DNA of 64,000 bases from Dermatophilaceae bacterium Sec6.4 (GTDB taxonomy: Bacteria > Actinomycetota > Actinomycetes > Actinomycetales > Dermatophilaceae): NCBI GenBank assembly GCA_039636865.1, contig CP144172.1, forward strand, positions 3,410,001-3,474,000. Reading direction: 5' to 3'. The translations under genes and the position numbers were made by a program. Shown here piece by piece: positions 1 through 9,015 of this stretch; position 1 is the first letter of the stretch; every line of letters begins with the position of its first letter. The notes below the pieces were generated by a model. The model was not told the origin of the DNA and did no database searches. It was given only the letters and a program-made list of their open reading frames with translations.

Positions 1-70
1 CGCCGTAGAACTGTCGCGCGGTGTCTTCCGATCCCTGAGCACAGGCAACCTGGACATGGTGCGACCTCAT
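1..70 (-). CDS. VOC/glyoxalase-family protein, N-terminal part only
   Basis: Only the first 23 codons lie in the window; the gene runs off the left edge. The translation begins MRSHHVQVACAQGSEDTARQ and continues with FYG. This is the usual opening of small vicinal-oxygen-chelate (glyoxalase/bleomycin-resistance) proteins: a first beta strand with a metal-ligand-like His, then a helix ending in the ARxFYG motif. A good ribosome binding site (GGGAG, about 6 bases before the ATG) supports the start. The substrate cannot be guessed from this fragment. Confidence 0.72.
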   Translation of the reverse strand, partial: MRSHHVQVACAQGSEDTARQFYG

Positions 71-416
71 GATGTCTCCCTGAATCGTTTCCCTGGATAG
101 TCCGTCGACCGCACGGCCGCAGTGAGTCTCTGGAGGATTCTCTGCGAACAAATTCGTCTGCCTGCTCGGGGCAGCGTCGGCGTCCTCCTTCACCGGCAGG
201 GATCGCGGGCCGGAACGGAATCCGCTTACGGCCGGCTCGGGGCCGACTGAGGACTGAGGCGTGGCGTCTCTTCCGTCAGGTCATCGTGCAACCAGCCCGG
301 TCAGCTTGTGCCGGATCACTGTCAACGATGGTGCAGTCGCGGCGACAGGACCCGAGGGGGTGGACAAAGCCCTGCGGGAGTACACGCAGACCTCAACCTT
401 TGCGCGGTTGGCCCCG
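71..416. other. intergenic region, no gene seen
   Basis: This is about 345 bases between the minus-strand start of the VOC gene and the minus-strand stop of the multicopper oxidase. Short open frames here look like compositional noise, with no ribosome binding site and no recognisable motif. It should hold the promoter of the VOC gene and the 3' end of the oxidase transcript. I see no clear terminator hairpin. Confidence 0.5.
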
Positions 417-1859
417 TCATCGGGCCTGGACCTGCCCCATCATCCCGAGGTCTTCGTGGTCGAGGATGTGGCAGTGGTAGACGGTCTTCCCGCCGTAGTC
501 ACGCACCGGGATGCGGACCGTGACCCGGCCGCCAGCCGGGACGATGATCACGTCACGCCAGTCGGGTGGCCCGTTGGGGTCGCTGTCCGGGGCATCGGTG
601 ACCTGCATCGGCCACACGTGCAGGTGAAACGGGTGGTCCATCATCGTGGAGTTGGTGATGGTCCATTCCTCCAATGTGCCCAGGGAGAGCTGTTGGTCGA
701 TGCGGGCCGGGTCGAACGGGCGTCCGTCGAAGCCGAAGACCATTCCCATTCCCATGGTGAAGGCGAGCGAGCGGCGCTGATCAACTCTGGCGGAGCGGAG
801 GTCGAGGGGCCCGGCTGCGACCGACGGCCACGACGTGGCCGCTGAACCGGTTCCGACCCCAATGAGGACAGTGGCCAGCACGGTTTCGGCGGAGGTGGCG
901 GAGCCGCCGCCCATCATCATGCCCATCCCACCACGGTCGTGCCCGGCGGTGCGCAACATGAAGGTGCCGGCGACGGTGGGTCGCAGCAATAGGTCCGCCC
1001 GGTTACCGGGGGCTAGCAGCACCGACTTCTCATCAGAGGGGGCGTGCAGGCCTTGCCCGTCGTAGCCGAGCATCCCCCAGGTATGCCCGTCCAGGCGCAG
1101 ATTCAGGAAGCGGGAGGTGCACGCATTGACGACGCGCCACCTCTCCAAGGTCCCGGCCGTCACATCTATACGGGGCTGGTGCTGGCCGTTGACCAGGACG
1201 AGGTCACCCTCTCGCCCCCGCATGACTTGGGCATTGCTCACCCCCGCGACCTGCCCACCGGCGGTGAGCGTGGTGTCGCTGATGACGATGACACGGTCTC
1301 GAGTGACGCTGGGCTCGTGCGCCCCGGTGACCAGCAGCGCCCCGAACAGGCCGCCGAACACCTGATCGGCGACGCTGCCGTGCAGATGGGGGTGGTACCA
1401 GAACGTCCCCAGGGGGTGGTCGGGCGGGATGTGGAATTCGTAGCCGGCGGATGATCCGGGTGCAATGGAGCGGAAGATATTGTCGCTGGTGCCTTCGGGT
1501 GAAACGTGCAGACCGTGGGTGTGCAAGTTCGTTGGGCCCGCGAGGTCGTTCTGCAGGGTCACTCGCAGCACATCGCCCGGCTGGACGCGCAGCGTCGGGC
1601 CGGGACTAGAGCCGTTGTAGCCCAACGCCTGGGTATGTCGCCCCATGAGGGTGACCCCCCGGGCGGCCCGCAGCGTGACGGCGAGAACGCCACTGGAGCT
1701 GGCCAGGCTCGCCGGTTCGCGCATCCCCTGCCCCGTGGGAGCCGAGAACGTACCGCTGGGCCAGAAGGCGCGCCCCGTCCCGACGCCGCCAACGATGGTC
1801 CCCACCGCGCCGAAACCCACGATGGCCAGTGCCCGTCGTCTGCTGACCTCACTGCTCAT
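417..1859 (-). CDS. multicopper oxidase with Tat signal (CueO/CotA type)
   Basis: A secreted copper oxidase of about 480 residues that probably oxidises Cu(I) or phenolic substrates outside the membrane. The N-terminus has a twin-arginine signal (SRRRALAIVGFGAVG). All four copper-binding segments are visible: HTHGLH, WYHPHLHG, HPFHLHVWP and, near the C-terminus, YHCHILDHEDLGMMG, whose Cys and last Met fit the type 1 copper site. A Met-rich loop (GGMGMMMGGG) resembles the copper-sensing Met regions of CueO-like enzymes. I chose the ATG at 1859 because AGAAGGG lies just upstream; an in-frame ATG at 1883 is the alternative. The start overlaps the stop of the upstream SHOCT gene by 11 bases, which suggests translational coupling. 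A copper-tolerance role is inferred from family and neighbours. Confidence 0.9.
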   Translation of the reverse strand: MSSEVSRRRALAIVGFGAVGTIVGGVGTGRAFWPSGTFSAPTGQGMREPASLASSSGVLAVTLRAARGVTLMGRHTQALGYNGSSPGPTLRVQPGDVLRVTLQNDLAGPTNLHTHGLHVSPEGTSDNIFRSIAPGSSAGYEFHIPPDHPLGTFWYHPHLHGSVADQVFGGLFGALLVTGAHEPSVTRDRVIVISDTTLTAGGQVAGVSNAQVMRGREGDLVLVNGQHQPRIDVTAGTLERWRVVNACTSRFLNLRLDGHTWGMLGYDGQGLHAPSDEKSVLLAPGNRADLLLRPTVAGTFMLRTAGHDRGGMGMMMGGGSATSAETVLATVLIGVGTGSAATSWPSVAAGPLDLRSARVDQRRSLAFTMGMGMVFGFDGRPFDPARIDQQLSLGTLEEWTITNSTMMDHPFHLHVWPMQVTDAPDSDPNGPPDWRDVIIVPAGGRVTVRIPVRDYGGKTVYHCHILDHEDLGMMGQVQAR

Positions 1860-2085
1860 CGAGAACCCTTCTGCGCTGTTCATACTCCGCCTGGTCGATC
1901 GCCCCACGGGCGAGCCGCTCGGTGAGGATGGCGCCCGCCATGTCATCGCCCCCGCCCGGCACCCGGCGTGCCGGGCGTCTGACGCCGGCGCGTCGCAGAA
2001 GCGCAAGGCCCCACACCAGCACCGCCACACTCAGCAGTAGCACGCCGGGCCAGACCCACATCAGGCCCGAATTTGCAACGGTCAT
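1849..2085 (-). CDS. small membrane protein with SHOCT domain
   Basis: A 78-residue protein with one transmembrane helix near the N-terminus (about residues 9-27, VWPGVLLLSVAVLVWGLALL) and a C-terminal SHOCT motif (ILTERLARGAIDQAEYEQRR). SHOCT domains are short oligomerisation modules found in small membrane proteins. The ATG at 2085 is preceded by GGAG. The gene sits immediately upstream of the multicopper oxidase with an 11-base overlap, so the two are almost certainly cotranscribed. It may help localise or regulate copper handling, but no function is established from sequence. Confidence 0.75.
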   Translation of the reverse strand: MTVANSGLMWVWPGVLLLSVAVLVWGLALLRRAGVRRPARRVPGGGDDMAGAILTERLARGAIDQAEYEQRRRVLDEQ

Positions 2086-2119
2086 CAGTCTCCATCTCGA
2101 TGCTGCGGGGGGGGCGGAC

Positions 2120-2135
2120 ATACCTGCCCAGGTAT
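2120..2135. promoter_or_regulatory. perfect palindrome ATACCTGCCCAGGTAT upstream of the SHOCT-oxidase operon
   Basis: ATACCTG and CAGGTAT form a perfect 7-base inverted repeat with a 2-base centre, 35-50 bases upstream of the first gene of the oxidase operon. The TACC...GGTA framework resembles operators of CsoR-family copper sensors, although those are usually richer in C and G runs. A site for the nearby response regulator is less likely, because OmpR-type regulators mostly bind direct repeats. Its role as an operator is inference from position and symmetry. Confidence 0.45.
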
Positions 2136-2432
2136 CTGGCCGTGCTCTGGACCTCGTCCCTTCGTGGCGGTGAGAGGTCCCCCCACACTGCGACTGCACG
2201 TCGGGATCGTCCCTGACCAGGTAAAACACCAACTGCATGACGTTCTCGGGGTTCGATATCGGTGGAGTTTCACTGCAATCGCTGGCTTACCTGCGGCCGT
2301 ACCGGTCGGGAATGTTGCCCCTGGCTGAAGCAGGGCATGAGCCGGGCCGGGCCGGGCTGGTCCGGCGTGATGGCGAGGACGGTTTTGTGCCCGTTGGGCG
2401 TCGGCGGTGTGCCGGTCCTTGAGTCGTCGTGG
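2136..2432. other. intergenic region between the two SHOCT genes
   Basis: Nearly 300 bases separate the two minus-strand SHOCT genes. The open frames through it on both strands lack ribosome binding sites and recognisable motifs. It contains a run of CCGGGC repeats around 2341-2362 and presumably the promoter of the oxidase operon. I see no gene. Confidence 0.45.
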
Positions 2433-2678
2433 TCAGCGGCCGCGGAGGGCGGCTTTGCGGCCTTCGTATTCCTCGCGGTTGATCTCGCCCCGCGCGAAAC
2501 GATCATCGAGGATCCCGAGCGCGCCACGGTCTTGGATGACACCGCCACTGCGGCTCTTGCCGCTACCGCGGAAGATCATGACGCCCGCGAAGATCACCAG
2601 GCCCCAGAAGAGCGCCATCACCACAACCATGACGACCCAGCCTCCTGTGCCCATGCCATTTCCGTACCAGCCCATCAT
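2433..2678 (-). CDS. small membrane protein with SHOCT domain (second copy)
   Basis: An 81-residue protein opening MMGWYGNGMGTGG, followed by one transmembrane helix (VVMVVVMALFWGLVIFAGVM) and a C-terminal SHOCT motif (ILDDRFARGEINREEYEGRK). The Met/Gly-rich head is common in SHOCT proteins near copper genes. GAAGGG upstream supports the ATG at 2678. It is divergent from the two-component system and upstream of the oxidase operon on the same strand, so it probably belongs to the same metal-response regulon. Its molecular role is unknown. Confidence 0.72.
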   Translation of the reverse strand: MMGWYGNGMGTGGWVVMVVVMALFWGLVIFAGVMIFRGSGKSRSGGVIQDRGALGILDDRFARGEINREEYEGRKAALRGR

Positions 2679-2823
2679 TAGCGACACCCTTCTTTCAACT
2701 GCCTGAATTTCTTCCATCATGGCCCGCGCGCCCTACTCATCCGGTTGTGGTTGTGTGAAGGTTCGTTGAAGAAGTCCCGCGGGGTGGCATAACGGCACGC
2801 TGCCCGGGGGCCGTGTTGGCACC

Positions 2824-3606
2824 ATGGGGGCCATGTCGCCTACAAGCTCGGGTCACCCGGCGGGAGTCCAGGCTGCCGCAGCGACGGTTGCTCCCGCGAA
2901 GCCGCGGTCGGGGATGAGAGCCCTGGTGGTTGAGGACGAGGCAGCATTGGCCGGGTTGCTCGTGAACTATTTCGAACGCGACGGCTTCGATGCCTCCTGC
3001 ACCGGCGACGGGTTGCAGGCGGTACAGCTCGCGCGAGAGATCGATCCCGATGTGGTCGTCCTGGACCTCGGCCTGCCCGGCCTGGACGGGGTCGAGGTCT
3101 GCCGCCAACTTCGTACTTTCTGCGACGCGTACGTGATCATGGTGACCGCGCGCAGTGAGGAAGTGGACACCCTCATCGGGCTCTCGGTGGGCGCGGATGA
3201 CTACCTCACCAAGCCCTTCAGCCCCCGCGAGCTGATGGCCCGCGTACAGGTCATGTTGCGCCGGCCGCGTCTGCGTTCCCACCATGACACCACCGTGGTG
3301 CGCCCTGATTCCTTCGGAACGCTCAGTATCGACCGAGCGGGGCGTGAGGTCTGGCTGCAGGGTGAGCGGGTATCACTGACCCGTACCGAGTTCGACCTGC
3401 TGGCGACGTTGTCTGAACGACCCAAGATCGTCTTCACCCGGCATCAGCTCATCGACCACGTGTGGGGACCGGGCTGGGTGGGCGATGAGCACCTGGTGGA
3501 TGTCCACATCGGGCATTTGCGACGCAAACTCAAAGATGATGCATCCGGTAGCCGGTTTGTGCGCACAGTACGCGGTGTCGGCTACCGGATGGGAACCGGG
3601 CAATGA
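2824..3606 (+). CDS. OmpR/PhoB-family response regulator
   Basis: A DNA-binding response regulator. The receiver domain starts at about residue 31 (MRALVVEDEAALAGLLVNYF) and has the acidic pair (EDE), the phospho-acceptor Asp in VVLDLGLPGLDG, the Thr in VMVTARSEE and the Lys in DYLTKPFSPREL. A winged-helix trans_reg_C domain follows, with LTRTEFDLLATL and the C-terminal VRTVRGVGYRMG. The first 30 residues are Ala/Ser/Pro-rich and atypical, so translation could instead start at the ATG at 2914. Its stop overlaps the kinase start (ATGA), so the pair is an operon. Location next to the multicopper oxidase suggests a metal or envelope stimulus, which is inference. Confidence 0.9.
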   Translation: MGAMSPTSSGHPAGVQAAAATVAPAKPRSGMRALVVEDEAALAGLLVNYFERDGFDASCTGDGLQAVQLAREIDPDVVVLDLGLPGLDGVEVCRQLRTFCDAYVIMVTARSEEVDTLIGLSVGADDYLTKPFSPRELMARVQVMLRRPRLRSHHDTTVVRPDSFGTLSIDRAGREVWLQGERVSLTRTEFDLLATLSERPKIVFTRHQLIDHVWGPGWVGDEHLVDVHIGHLRRKLKDDASGSRFVRTVRGVGYRMGTGQ

Positions 3607-4709
3607 GCAAACGCGAACCCTTCCGGACAGGTTTCGGGGCCCGGCTGCTGGGCGCTCAAGCGCTGGTCCTGCTCGCTGGCGCGGTAACCACGTGGGTTGT
3701 CGCCGCGATCATCGGGCCCGGTATTTTCCGTGACCACCTGCACCTGGCAGGTATCTCCCGCAACGCCTCCGAAACCCGTTACGTGGAAAGTGCCTTCACC
3801 TCCTCCCTCGCCTATTCGATCTCGATCGCGGTGATCGCAGCGACCCTGGCCGCCCTGGGCGTCACGTGGTACTTCTCCCACCGGGTGCAGCGCTCCATCG
3901 CTCAAGTAGCTACCGCGTCCGCGCACCTGGCCGCTGGACAATACGAAGCCCGCGTCACCGACCCCGGGCTAGGCCGAGAATTCGCCGTCCTGGCCGCGAC
4001 AAGCAACGCCCTCGCGAAACGTTTGCAAGCCACCGAAACCACCCGGCGTCGGATGATGGCGGACCTGGCCCACGAGATGCGCACCCCATTAGCCACCGTT
4101 GAAGCTCACCTGGAAGCAGTCGAAGACGGTGTGCGCACCCTGGACGAGGACACCCTCTGCGTGATCCGGCTCAGTACCCACCGGTTAAGCCGCCTCGCAG
4201 AGGACATCTCAGCGATCTCACGCGCCGAGGAAGGCACGTTGGACCTCACCCGCGGGCCCATTACCGCCTCCACCATCGCCCACAGTGCGGCCCAAACCGC
4301 AGCCGACCGCTTCACAGCCGCCGGCTTGGCGCTGGAGACCCTGTTGGACACCAACGCCCAACTCCTGGGCGATCCAGACCGAATCGGCCAGGTACTGACC
4401 AACCTGCTCGACAACGCCCTGCGACACACACCACCCGGCGGCACCGTACGGATCACCTGTTCCCTACAACGAGATTGGGTCCAGTACGTGGTGACCGACA
4501 ACGGCCACGGCATCGCGCCCGAACACCTCAACCACGTCTTCGAACGCTTCTACCGCTCAGACCCCGCACGTACCCGCGCGCACGCAGGCTCCGGCATCGG
4601 GCTCAGCATCGCCAAAGCAATCGTCGAGGCTCACGGCGGACAAATCACCGCAACCAGCAACGGCCCAGGACAAGGCGCCGAATTCACCGTCCGACTACCC
4701 GCGATCTAA
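3603..4709 (+). CDS. sensor histidine kinase (HAMP-HisKA-HATPase)
   Basis: A membrane kinase of 368 residues, partner of the preceding response regulator with a 4-base ATGA overlap. Two transmembrane segments (about residues 13-40 and 64-88) flank only some 25 extracytoplasmic residues, so sensing may be within the membrane or of a small ligand. A HAMP segment follows, then the H-box (DLAHEMRTPLA, phospho-acceptor His), the N-box (LTNLLDNALRHT), and the G boxes (DNGHGIAPE and GSGIGLSIAKAIVEAHGG). It would autophosphorylate and pass phosphate to the regulator. The ligand is unknown. Confidence 0.9.
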   Translation: MSKREPFRTGFGARLLGAQALVLLAGAVTTWVVAAIIGPGIFRDHLHLAGISRNASETRYVESAFTSSLAYSISIAVIAATLAALGVTWYFSHRVQRSIAQVATASAHLAAGQYEARVTDPGLGREFAVLAATSNALAKRLQATETTRRRMMADLAHEMRTPLATVEAHLEAVEDGVRTLDEDTLCVIRLSTHRLSRLAEDISAISRAEEGTLDLTRGPITASTIAHSAAQTAADRFTAAGLALETLLDTNAQLLGDPDRIGQVLTNLLDNALRHTPPGGTVRITCSLQRDWVQYVVTDNGHGIAPEHLNHVFERFYRSDPARTRAHAGSGIGLSIAKAIVEAHGGQITATSNGPGQGAEFTVRLPAI

Positions 4710-5057
4710 ACTCCCCAACCCCGGCGATCGGTCTTCATCAAACCCGCGCTGGGCCCCCGCTCAGGCCCTCCGATGGAGGAACCACCACCGGCGCATCCGC
4801 CGTCAGTCACCAGTCCCGGCGGGCACTGGGGCCGGTAGTGCCGTAAGCCCTGTTCGGTGAAAATCTCGCTCAACGAGGGATATTCGGTACGGCGTTGTGC
4901 GACGGTCGCGTGCGCTTTGAGGTCCTAAACAATCGGATCAGCGACTCTGCTGGCCAACGCGAGGTGGCCAGCGGACTTCGTCCCAGCAGACCTGGATCTT
5001 CCGTGAGGCGAAATAGACACACCGGCGAGTTGAGGATTGAGAAAAGATGATGAGAAT
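4710..5057. other. intergenic region with possible decayed coding sequence
   Basis: There is no intact gene between the kinase and the hydrolase remnant. On the minus strand a frame at about 4930-4790 reads like protein (for example TEYPSLSEIFTEQGLRHY), but it begins right after a stop codon and has no start or ribosome binding site. A minus-strand frame of 67 codons at 4870-5073 has no recognisable features. The stretch looks like degenerating DNA next to a truncated gene. Confidence 0.4.
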
Positions 5058-5288
5058 TTACGCGTCTCGACATCTCGTCACACCGCAGGTCAGCGCGCTG
5101 CGCCGATGACAGATCGTGCAGGAACCGACACGCACCGCGAGCTTCGTCGCGCCGGGCGCTAGTGCGGCGGCCAGGGGTAGTAGGTCGGTTTCGGTGCCGT
5201 CCGAACCGTGCAGCAGGACCAGAACAGTATCGGCGGGGTCCGCCCCGGCAACGAGCTGATGGAGGTGCGCTGGGTGGGCATGAGACGA
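5058..5288 (-). pseudogene. truncated alpha/beta hydrolase (phospholipase/carboxylesterase type)
   Basis: Read on the minus strand directly after the acpS stop, the frame gives HLHQLVAGADPADTVLVLLH, then GSDGTETDLLPLAAALAPGA and a short VR segment. This matches the N-terminal strand and the LLHGxGGxExDL oxyanion-hole region of small carboxylesterases. No ATG or GTG start exists in this frame. After about 60 codons the similarity stops (near 5140) and the frame ends at 5058, so the catalytic Ser, Asp and His regions are missing. I read it as a gene remnant left by a deletion with loss of the start. Confidence 0.6.
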
Positions 5289-5303
5289 CGGTAGGTGCGG
5301 CGA

Positions 5304-5654
5304 CTATTTTTCGGCGACGACCATGGCGGTGGCCAGGCCGCCGTCGTGCGAGATGGACAGGTGCGTCGCCAGGACACCGAGCTCAAGCGCTCGCGCGGCG
5401 AGAGTCCCGGTCAGCTCCCAGGAAGGCGCACCCGCCGGGCCGACCACCACGACGGCGTCGTGCCACCGCAACCAGCCGGGAGCACCGAACGCTTTGGCGA
5501 GCGCCTCTTTCGCCGCGAACCGCCCGGCCAGCGAATGCATCGGTAGGCCCCGCTCGGACGGCGTGAAGAGCCGAGCGCGTAATGCCGGAGTGGTCTGGAT
5601 CGTGGACGCGAAGCGCGCGATCTCGACCACATCCACCCCGATACCGACGATCAC
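5304..5654 (-). CDS. acpS: holo-[acyl-carrier-protein] synthase
   Basis: Transfers 4'-phosphopantetheine from CoA to the serine of acyl carrier protein, activating it for fatty acid synthesis. The 116-residue product starts at GTG 5654 (VIVGIGVDVVEIARF). It shows the family's metal-binding Asp in GVDVVEI and the second signature FAAKEALAKAFG with its catalytic Glu. A CGGAGTG sequence lies about 6 bases before the GTG. It follows glmS by 13 bases on the same strand, the usual actinobacterial order, so the two are probably cotranscribed. The length is normal for the family. Confidence 0.93.
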   Translation of the reverse strand: MIVGIGVDVVEIARFASTIQTTPALRARLFTPSERGLPMHSLAGRFAAKEALAKAFGAPGWLRWHDAVVVVGPAGAPSWELTGTLAARALELGVLATHLSISHDGGLATAMVVAEK

Positions 5655-5667
5655 CGAGGCACTCCGA

Positions 5668-7533
5668 TCATTCGACGGTGACAGATTTGGCCAGGTTGCG
5701 CGGCTGATCCACATCCAGCCCCTTGGCCGTCGAAAGCTCCAGCGCGAACACCTGCAGGGGCACCACGGTCAACAACGGTTGCAGCATCGGGCTGGTACGC
5801 GGCACCCTGATGACCTCGTCCGCAAACGGCACAACTGCCTCGTCGCCGTCCTGGGCGATGACCAGGGTGCGCGCGCCGCGCGCGCGGATCTCCTGGATGT
5901 TGGAGACGACCTTGCCGTGCAGGCCGTAGGGCGTATCCGGGCCGGGAGCTATGACGAACACCGGCTGACCGGGCTCGATCAGCGCGATCGGACCATGTTT
6001 GAGCTCGCCGGCGGCAAATCCTTCGGCGTGGATGTATGCCAGCTCCTTCAGCTTCAACGCACCCTCCATCGCAACAGGGAATCCGACCTGGCGGCCCAGG
6101 AAGAGCACCGAGCGGGTGTCGGCCATGAAGTGGGCGATCTCCTTCACCCGGTCCAACCGACCCAGCAGCTCCTCGATTTTCGCGGGCACCTCCTGCAGCT
6201 CGGCCAATACGTCGCGCGCTTTGTCGGCGTATTCCGAGCCCTTCAACTGGGCAAGGTAGAGCCCGAGCACGTAGCACGCGGTGATCTGGGCCAGGAAGGC
6301 CTTGGTCGATGCGACGGCGATCTCCGGACCGGCGTGGGTATAGAGCACTGCGTCCGATTCGCGCGGGATCGTCGAACCGTGCGTGTTACAGATCGAGATG
6401 GTAAGCGCACCCAGGTCGCGGGCATGCTTGACGGCCATCGCAGTGTCCATCGTCTCCCCCGACTGACTGATGGAGACCACCAAGGTGCGGTCTCCGACAA
6501 TCGGATCGGAGTAACGGAACTCGTGCGCGAGCGCCACCTCCACGGGGATTCGCGACCAGTGCTCGATGGCGTATTTGGCGACCATCCCGGCGTACGCCGC
6601 GGTTCCGCACGCCACAATCGTTACCCGATTGATGTTGCGTAGTTTCTCTTCCGGGATGCGCAGCTCGTCCAGCATGAGCCGGCCGTCCTCGTCGGTCCGC
6701 CCGAGCAGCGTGTCCGCGACGGCCTGCGGCTGGTCGTGGATCTCCTTCTCCATGAAGGTGTCGTATCCGCCCTTCTCCGCAGCTGCTGCATCCCAGGTGA
6801 CGCGGAACTTCTTGCCCTGCGCGGGCGCACCGTCGAACCCGATGACCTGCACCGAATCCGGGGTGATGGTCACGATCTGGTCCTGCTCCAACTCCATTGC
6901 GTCGCGGGTGCGGCCGATGAAAGCCGCCACGTCGGAGCCCAGATAGTTTTCACCGTCCCCCAGACCGACGACGAGCGGACTGTTGCGTCGGGCACCCACC
7001 ACCACTCCGGGGTGGTCGGCATGCACCGCGAGCAGCGTGAAGGCGCCGTCAAGCTGGGAAACCACGGCGCGCATGGCCTGCGTCAGGTCCCCGTCGTACT
7101 CCTGCGCGAGCAACTGCGCGACGACCTCGGTGTCGGTTTCGCTCTCGAAGGTCACTCCCGCTTCGAGCAGCCGGGCCCGCATGGGGTGGAAGTTCTCGAT
7201 GATTCCGTTGTGGATCAGCGCCAGTTTGCCGTCGGTGCCGCCGCGGTGCGGGTGGGCGTTTTCGTCGGTAGGCCCGCCGTGGGTCGCCCACCGGGTGTGA
7301 CCGATAGCCGTACGCGAGGGGGCCGGCGGGTCGACCTGAATCAGTTCCCGCAGGTTGGCGAGCTTGCCGGACTTCTTGCGCACCTGCACATGAGGGGCGG
7401 CGCCGTTGCCTTCGACCAGGGCCACCCCGGCAGAGTCATACCCCCGGTACTCCAGCCTGCGTAGGCCCTCCATGACCACATCGAGAGCCTGACCATCGTC
7501 GGATCGACCGACATATCCGACAATTCCGCACAT
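5668..7533 (-). CDS. glmS: glutamine-fructose-6-phosphate aminotransferase (isomerizing)
   Basis: Makes glucosamine-6-phosphate from fructose-6-phosphate and glutamine, the entry to peptidoglycan and mycothiol amino sugars. The product has 621 residues and starts [14 protein letters not shown]; Cys2 is the glutaminase nucleophile once Met is removed. The N-terminal Ntn glutaminase domain contains GHTRWATHG and HNGIIENF. Two SIS sugar-isomerase domains follow, with [13 protein letters not shown] and [10 protein letters not shown]. The C-terminus ends LAKSVTVE, matching the conserved end of the family. I set the start at 7533 because translation upstream of the Cys would block processing. It is divergent from coaA. 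Confidence 0.96.
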   Translation of the reverse strand: MCGIVGYVGRSDDGQALDVVMEGLRRLEYRGYDSAGVALVEGNGAAPHVQVRKKSGKLANLRELIQVDPPAPSRTAIGHTRWATHGGPTDENAHPHRGGTDGKLALIHNGIIENFHPMRARLLEAGVTFESETDTEVVAQLLAQEYDGDLTQAMRAVVSQLDGAFTLLAVHADHPGVVVGARRNSPLVVGLGDGENYLGSDVAAFIGRTRDAMELEQDQIVTITPDSVQVIGFDGAPAQGKKFRVTWDAAAAEKGGYDTFMEKEIHDQPQAVADTLLGRTDEDGRLMLDELRIPEEKLRNINRVTIVACGTAAYAGMVAKYAIEHWSRIPVEVALAHEFRYSDPIVGDRTLVVSISQSGETMDTAMAVKHARDLGALTISICNTHGSTIPRESDAVLYTHAGPEIAVASTKAFLAQITACYVLGLYLAQLKGSEYADKARDVLAELQEVPAKIEELLGRLDRVKEIAHFMADTRSVLFLGRQVGFPVAMEGALKLKELAYIHAEGFAAGELKHGPIALIEPGQPVFVIAPGPDTPYGLHGKVVSNIQEIRARGARTLVIAQDGDEAVVPFADEVIRVPRTSPMLQPLLTVVPLQVFALELSTAKGLDVDQPRNLAKSVTVE

Positions 7534-7587
7534 GTCGCGCAGCTTATTGCCTACACAGCTGCCCGTTGCGCCGCGTATCTGGGACGG

Positions 7588-8577
7588 ATGCTGCCAGATC
7601 ACCGCCGAAGCAGTAAGAATGTGCCCGTGTCGCGCGCAACCGAGGTCGTCAGTCCGTATGTCGAGTTGGACCGCGCAGCGTGGGCACACCTGCGCGACAC
7701 CTCGCCGATGAGCTTGGACGCGGCGGATCTGCGAAGACTGCGCAGCAGCGGGGACCGTATCGATCTGCTGGAGGTCGAGGAGGTCTATCTGCCCCTGTCC
7801 CGTCTGCTCAGTTTCTACGTCGACGCCACCCGGGGTCTGCACCGGGTGACCGGCCGCTTCCTGGGCGAAGCACCTGCCAAAGTGCCGTTCGTGATCGGCG
7901 TCGGCGGATCGGTGGCCGTCGGCAAATCGACCACAGCCCGGGTCCTACGCGAGTTACTCGCACGATGGCCGGGGACCCCCCGGGTGGAGCTGGTGACCAC
8001 GGACGGTTTTCTGTTTCCGAACGCGGAGCTGGAACGCCGCGGCCTGCTGGGGCGCAAAGGGTTTCCGGAGTCCTACGACCGGCGATCGCTGGTGCGCTTC
8101 GTCGCAGCGGTCAAGTCGGGCGTCTCTGAGGTGACCGCACCGGTCTACTCCCACCTGACCTACGACATCGTCGCCGGCGAACACATCGTCGTCCACCGGC
8201 CCGATGTGCTGATCATCGAAGGTCTCAACGTGTTGGCCGCTCCGATGCCGCAGACCGGGCGCGGAAGCAGTTTGGCATTGTCGGACTTCTTCGATTTCTC
8301 GGTGTACGTCGATGCACGCGAGCAGGACATCCGTCGGTGGTATGTCGACCGGTTCCTGGCGCTTCGCGAGACGGCCTTCGCCGATCCCGCGTCGTACTTC
8401 CATCGTTATGCCGCGCTCACTGACGAGCAGGCCCGCGCTCAGGCCCAGCGGATCTGGTCGGACATCAACGGGCCCAACCTGGTCGAGAACGTGCTACCCA
8501 CCCGCAGCCGCGCAAGTCTGGTGTTGACCAAAGGATCCGGCCACGACGTGCGGCGGATCCGGTTGCGCAAGTTGTAA
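7588..8577 (+). CDS. coaA: pantothenate kinase, type I
   Basis: Phosphorylates pantothenate in the first step of coenzyme A synthesis. The protein contains [11 protein letters not shown] near the N-terminus, the P-loop [17 protein letters not shown], and the conserved stretches [21 protein letters not shown] and [11 protein letters not shown], all typical of prokaryotic type I CoaA. Length is about 316-329 residues depending on the start: the ATG at 7588 follows GGGACGG, while GTG codons at 7621 and 7627 are closer to where homologues begin. It is transcribed divergently from glmS. Confidence 0.94.
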   Translation: MLPDHRRSSKNVPVSRATEVVSPYVELDRAAWAHLRDTSPMSLDAADLRRLRSSGDRIDLLEVEEVYLPLSRLLSFYVDATRGLHRVTGRFLGEAPAKVPFVIGVGGSVAVGKSTTARVLRELLARWPGTPRVELVTTDGFLFPNAELERRGLLGRKGFPESYDRRSLVRFVAAVKSGVSEVTAPVYSHLTYDIVAGEHIVVHRPDVLIIEGLNVLAAPMPQTGRGSSLALSDFFDFSVYVDAREQDIRRWYVDRFLALRETAFADPASYFHRYAALTDEQARAQAQRIWSDINGPNLVENVLPTRSRASLVLTKGSGHDVRRIRLRKL

Positions 8578-8946
8578 CTAGCTCTGGTCGGCTCGGTCGA
8601 CGCGGTCCTCGTCGGCGTCGAACATCCCCTGGACCTCGGACAGGTCCATATCGCTTGGCTGATGGGCATCTTCACCGTCGTCGACACGTCCACGTCGGTC
8701 GCGCGCCCACAGCAGGAAGAAGATCCCGGACGCCAGGGCCAGGGTTGCCAAGCCGCAGATCACCGCGCCGAAGACGGTGTAGAGGGCGCGCGACGCCGAC
8801 GTCGCGGGGGTCCCGTCGTTGTCGCCGCCCGCGAAGGTCGGAGCCTGCGACAGACCCCACCGCGCACCGATGATCGCGGCGAGCACGGCGAGTAGGAGCG
8901 CCACGGCCCAGAAAACCGGACCCAGCCACTTCTTGCCCATCAACAT
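8578..8946 (-). CDS. two-helix membrane protein, unknown function
   Basis: A 122-residue protein with two clear transmembrane segments: about residues 9-27 (GPVFWAVALLLAVLAAIIGA) and 54-77 (VFGAVICGLATLALASGIFF). A Gly/Asp-rich loop lies between them. The Asp/Glu-rich tail begins with a basic WARDRRGR patch. I do not recognise the family. GGGG seven bases before the ATG at 8946 supports the start; a second ATG at 8940 is also possible. It converges on coaA with adjacent stops. Confidence 0.6.
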   Translation of the reverse strand: MLMGKKWLGPVFWAVALLLAVLAAIIGARWGLSQAPTFAGGDNDGTPATSASRALYTVFGAVICGLATLALASGIFFLLWARDRRGRVDDGEDAHQPSDMDLSEVQGMFDADEDRVDRADQS

Positions 8947-9015
8947 CTCATTACCCCAGACATCCTGCGCACAACCCGGCCAGCCATCAGTGAACCGTCG
9001 AGGAAACGGACCGGC

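Noticed and set aside
4710..5300. Insertion sequence as the cause of the decayed region
   Set aside because: I saw no terminal inverted repeats, target-site duplication or transposase motif; the fragments only support gene decay.
5323..6642. Open frame of 439 codons opposite acpS and glmS
   Set aside because: It crosses two genuine genes on the other strand and carries no domain or ribosome binding site.
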